Origin: Bacteroidota bacterium | GTDB taxonomy: Bacteria > Bacteroidota > Bacteroidia > Chitinophagales > Chitinophagaceae | Assembly (NCBI GenBank): GCA_018267915.1 | Contig: JAFDXN010000031.1 | Location: 293,173 to 357,172, forward strand | Length of the DNA: 64,000 nucleotides | Reading direction: 5' to 3' | Shown here: positions 61,093 to 64,000 of the stretch, in pieces | Position numbering within the stretch: the first letter of the stretch is position 1 | Layout: each line of letters starts with the position of its first letter | Program-made: the position numbers and the translations under genes | Notes under the pieces: model-generated | Databases searched by the model: none | The model's input: only the letters and a program-made list of their open reading frames with translations | What the model was told of the DNA's origin: nothing

Positions 61093-62781
61093 ATGGGCAT
61101 GAAAATATTCCTGGCGCAGCAGAACTACCACATTGGGAATTTTGAAGCAAATACGGCAAAGATTCTGGAGGCCATTGACGAGGCTAAAAAGCAGGGCGGC
61201 GATCTTATTGTTTTTTCGGAATTGTCGGTATGTGGGTACCCACCGAGGGATTTTCTTGAGTTCAACGATTTCATAGAGCAAAGCCTGCAATCGATCGAAA
61301 AGATCAGGGAGGCTGCGGATACTATAGGCGTACTGGTGGGTGCGCCATCGCGCAATCCTGTGCCGGAAGGTAAAGATCTTTTTAACAGTGCCTACTTCCT
61401 TTATGAAAAAGAAATCAAAAGGGTTGTGCATAAAACGCTATTGCCGAACTATGACATCTTTGATGAATACAGGTATTTCGAACCGGCGTACGAATGGAAC
61501 ATCATAGAATTCAAAGGGAAAAAGATCGCCGTGACAATATGTGAGGATATATGGAATCTCGGGGATGACCCGCTATACAGGATATGCCCTATGGACGAGC
61601 TTATAGTGCAGAATCCACAACTAATGATCAATTTGAGCGCCTCTCCATTTGACTATGTGCATGCCGACGGCAGAAAGGGCATTGTAAAGCAAAATGTGGC
61701 GAAGTATAAGCTGCCCATGATCTATTGCAATGCGACAGGTTCGCAAACCGAGATCGTTTTCGACGGAGGTTCACTTGTAATGGATGCCAATTGCGATATT
61801 GTGGCAGAACTGCCTTACTTCAGCGAAGCGATGAATTGCGTTACGCTGCTTGACGACAACACATTTGAAGAGCCTGTGGTGCGTAAGGCAGCCGAGGTAC
61901 CTATAGTGCAACTGATGCCGGACAGCCTTGATCCCGAATACGGTATCGCGAGGATATATAGCGCGCTGATAAAGGGGATACAGGACTATTTTGGTAAAAT
62001 GGGCTTTACAAAGGCCGTGGTCGCCTCATCTGGCGGGATCGACAGCGCGATAGTGCTGGCACTTGCCTGTGAAGCTTTAGGTGCGGGCAACGTACAGGCT
62101 GTGTTGTTGCCCTCACAATTTTCAAGTTCTCATTCAGTAAGTGATGCTGAGATACTTTCGCGCAACCTTGGTAACCCTTATGATATTATTGCTATCGAGC
62201 CTGTTTTTAATGCATTTAGCGAGCAGTTAAAGCCCGTGTTCAAAAACTTGCCGTTCAGTGTAGCGGAGGAAAACCTGCAATCAAGGATACGGGGTGCAAT
62301 GGTGATGGCACTGGCAAATAAATTCAGTTCGATATTGCTGAACACATCGAATAAGAGCGAACTGGCTACCGGGTATGGCACACTATATGGCGATATGGCC
62401 GGCGGGCTTAGTGTGATCGGGGATCTTTACAAAACCCAGGTATATGCGTTAGCAAGGTATATTAACAGGGATCGGGAGATCATACCGGCAAATATCATTA
62501 ATAAGGCGCCCAGTGCAGAGCTTCGGCCCGGCCAGAAGGATACTGACAGCTTGCCCGATTACCCCCTACTGGACCCGATACTCTACCAATATATCGAACG
62601 GAGGCAGGGGCCGCAGGAGATCATTGCAAGAGGCAACGATGCAGCGCTTGTAAAACGCGTTTTGAAAATGGTGAATAGCAATGAGTACAAACGAAATCAA
62701 TTTTGCCCCATTATTCGTATATCTCCCAAAGCATTCGGGGTTGGGCGGAGGGTGCCTATTGTAGGCAAATATTTATCTTAA
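61093..62781 (+). CDS. nadE: Glutamine-dependent NAD synthetase
   Basis: The 562-residue enzyme has an N-terminal nitrilase-type glutaminase (Glu in FSELSVCGYPP, Lys in HKTLLPNYDIFDE, Cys in VTICEDIW) and a C-terminal synthetase with the PP-loop SSGGIDSA (about 318) and STSNKSE-like NTSNKSELATGYGT. It makes NAD from deamido-NAD and glutamine. ATG at 61093 or 61099 (MKIFLAQ) fits the fold; a longer start would lie in the terminator. Confidence 0.96.
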   Translation: MGMKIFLAQQNYHIGNFEANTAKILEAIDEAKKQGGDLIVFSELSVCGYPPRDFLEFNDFIEQSLQSIEKIREAADTIGVLVGAPSRNPVPEGKDLFNSAYFLYEKEIKRVVHKTLLPNYDIFDEYRYFEPAYEWNIIEFKGKKIAVTICEDIWNLGDDPLYRICPMDELIVQNPQLMINLSASPFDYVHADGRKGIVKQNVAKYKLPMIYCNATGSQTEIVFDGGSLVMDANCDIVAELPYFSEAMNCVTLLDDNTFEEPVVRKAAEVPIVQLMPDSLDPEYGIARIYSALIKGIQDYFGKMGFTKAVVASSGGIDSAIVLALACEALGAGNVQAVLLPSQFSSSHSVSDAEILSRNLGNPYDIIAIEPVFNAFSEQLKPVFKNLPFSVAEENLQSRIRGAMVMALANKFSSILLNTSNKSELATGYGTLYGDMAGGLSVIGDLYKTQVYALARYINRDREIIPANIINKAPSAELRPGQKDTDSLPDYPLLDPILYQYIERRQGPQEIIARGNDAALVKRVLKMVNSNEYKRNQFCPIIRISPKAFGVGRRVPIVGKYLS

Positions 62782-62784
62782 CAT

Positions 62785-63258
62785 ATGCCTGAGAATTATT
62801 CGTTCACAACGCATTGGTATGTCAGGGCGCCGGTGGAGGTTGTATGGGAAACCATCCGGCAATCGGAGGCATGGCCGGAATGGTGGAAAGGAATGCTATC
62901 TGTGAAGGAATTGGAAAAGGGTGATGAACGCGGGATCGGTAGCATACGCGAATACCGTATCAAAAGCCCTATGAATTACACTTTGTTTTTCAGGTTATCG
63001 CTTACTGACAGGGTGGAGTATCAATTCCTTTCGGGTAATGCTACCGGGGAACTAGAAGGCGTAGGTGCCTGGCATTTCCAGACTGAAGGTGATATAACTC
63101 ATGTGACATGCGAGTGGAATGTGCACACTAATCTCGGATGGATGAATACCTTCGCTTTTATGCTAAAGCCGGTATTTAAATTCAATCATAGCCTGGTAAT
63201 GAAATGGGGGGCACAGAGCCTCGCAAAAAGACTCAATACAGAAGTACGATATAATTAA
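62785..63258 (+). CDS. SRPBCC-family protein
   Basis: The 157-residue protein is a START/polyketide-cyclase-like fold: FTTHWYVRAPVEVVWETIRQ (about 6-25), WPEWWKGM, a beta-rich centre and a long C-terminal helix. Such proteins bind hydrophobic ligands. It starts four bases after the nadE stop, so it is co-transcribed. Ligand unknown. Confidence 0.8.
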   Translation: MPENYSFTTHWYVRAPVEVVWETIRQSEAWPEWWKGMLSVKELEKGDERGIGSIREYRIKSPMNYTLFFRLSLTDRVEYQFLSGNATGELEGVGAWHFQTEGDITHVTCEWNVHTNLGWMNTFAFMLKPVFKFNHSLVMKWGAQSLAKRLNTEVRYN

Positions 63259-63731
63259 GCTTTTCCGCCTTTATTATCCACATGTCTTTTGACACTGTGA
63301 AGTTCCTGCGCTTCTTCTATGGAATGGGTTGCGAAGAGATCCTTATCCTGCTCTGCAAGTTCTGACAGCCGTATGTAAAAATTTTTGAGCGTTATCAGCT
63401 CCTCTTCCGTCAGGTCTTCAACATCAATCAGTCTGTTGCTGGCTGTTTTGGTGGCTGCTATAAGCTCGTTGAGTTTCAGATGTATGGCAACTGTGTCCTT
63501 GTTTTGAGATTGCTGGATGACAAAAACCATCAGGAAAGTGACAATGGTAGTGCCGGTGTTAATAACCAATTGCCAAGTATCGGAAAATTTAAACATAGGG
63601 CCGGTTACAGCCCAGACTATGACAATTACTACGGCGGCAAAAAATGTTAGAGGTCTACCGGTAAAAAAGGTAATGCGCGTTGCGAACCTATCGAACGCTT
63701 TTTTTAGCGGGTTTACTTTTTTTATTTCCAT
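63255..63731 (-). CDS. Low-affinity iron permease family protein
   Basis: The 158-residue protein has two transmembrane helices (about 28-48 and 58-75), the family segment FVIQQSQNKDTVAIHLKLNELI (split here: FVIQQSQNKD then TVAIHLKLNELI) and a helical acidic tail. The family is named after fungal Fet4, but bacterial members are not proven to move iron. It overlaps the end of the SRPBCC gene by four bases on the other strand. Confidence 0.85.
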   Translation of the reverse strand: MEIKKVNPLKKAFDRFATRITFFTGRPLTFFAAVVIVIVWAVTGPMFKFSDTWQLVINTGTTIVTFLMVFVIQQSQNKDTVAIHLKLNELIAATKTASNRLIDVEDLTEEELITLKNFYIRLSELAEQDKDLFATHSIEEAQELHSVKRHVDNKGGKA

Positions 63732-63788
63732 TATTGGGCGCGTTTATTAACATCCCTATAAAAAAGATGCCAGCATCTAAAAGTAAGA

Positions 63789-63808
63789 TCCCGGCCATTG
63801 AGCCGGGA
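63789..63808. terminator. Intrinsic terminator of the gene at the window end
   Basis: A perfect 7-bp stem (tcccggc / gccggga) with a 6-base loop, flanked by agg and ctt, lies 30 bases after the minus-strand stop. Confidence 0.7.
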
Positions 63809-63838
63809 CCCTTTATATAGCTATTGTGACTGCTTAAA

Positions 63839-64000
63839 TTATCTAATCAGCGTCACATTGCCTTGTTTCACAAACTTCCTACCGGTTGGCGATATTGCCT
63901 CGACCATGTAAACGTATACGCCCATTGGTTGTGGCTTACCCTTGTAAGTACCATCCCATCCTTCGTCGATGTTGTTAGTCTCGAACATCTTAACACCCCA
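63839..64000 (-). CDS. C-terminal end of a gliding-motility-associated (CHU_C/T9SS type B) protein, partial
   Basis: The last 53 residues of a minus-strand gene read WGVKMFETNNIDEGWDGTYK and end GKFVKQGNVTLIR-like (TGRKFVKQGNVTLIR). The WDGTYKGKPQP-MGVYVYMVEA pattern is the gliding-motility-associated C-terminal domain that targets proteins to the type IX system. The rest lies beyond the window, so its main function cannot be told. Confidence 0.85.
   Translation of the reverse strand, partial: WGVKMFETNNIDEGWDGTYKGKPQPMGVYVYMVEAISPTGRKFVKQGNVTLIR

Overview
The window looks like the chromosome of a Bacteroidota bacterium, probably a Chitinophagaceae-like or related sphingobacterial lineage, carrying one large integrated mobile element. 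Lineage signs are a fused MurF-alanine racemase, fused SecDF, several secreted proteins with type IX secretion (T9SS) C-terminal domains, a GldB lipoprotein, a Gldg/DUF4340 pair, DUF3078 and DUF6263 families, and a TAnnTTTG-type promoter ahead of secDF. These family names are recognised by eye from the protein sequence; no search was run.

Left flank (1-17,953): Gldg remnant and DUF4340 protein, a T9SS-secreted protein, murF-alr, a large T9SS M43 metalloprotease, secDF, an MlaE-type permease, a DinB-like protein, and a three-gene bacteriophytochrome operon (response regulator, heme oxygenase, phytochrome kinase).

Mobile element (17,954-48,810, about 30.8 kb): inserted in a tRNA-Phe(GAA) gene and bounded by a 48-bp direct repeat of tRNA nucleotides 27-73 plus one base. 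Matching TTGTACC arm-type repeats lie just inside both ends. The left half, mostly + strand, holds a Bacteroidota-type tyrosine integrase, an AbiE toxin-antitoxin pair, a decayed integrase 3' end, several small cargo and membrane genes, and a mobilization block: a helical protein homologous to part of the coupling protein, a type IV coupling protein, a membrane protein, a hairpin-rich oriT candidate and a MOBF relaxase-helicase. No mating-pore genes are visible, so it should need a helper. A tRNA-Arg(CCU)-like 3' fragment marks the junction to the right half (- strand): a second, proteobacterial-style integrase that lacks its first catalytic arginine, DUF4224, ArdC-type anti-restriction, a Toprim primase and an AlpA-like regulator, and then a defence block.

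The defence block reads right to left: a catalytically dead PIWI/Argonaute, a stand-alone SIR2 NADase-like protein one base behind it, and then a tightly coupled Mod - Res - SNF2-like helicase - DUF4391 operon (an enlarged type III restriction-modification-like system). The Argonaute-SIR2 pair and its position directly upstream of the four-gene restriction operon are the most interesting content of the window.

Right flank (48,811-64,000): a T9SS-secreted sugar dehydrogenase-like protein, a PnuC-PAP2-NadR-like operon for NAD salvage, ligA, a YciO/Sua5-family gene, two tandem DUF6263 lipoproteins, scpA, DUF3078, gldB, an outer-membrane barrel, nadE, an SRPBCC protein, an iron-permease family protein and the end of a gliding-motility-associated C-terminal domain protein.
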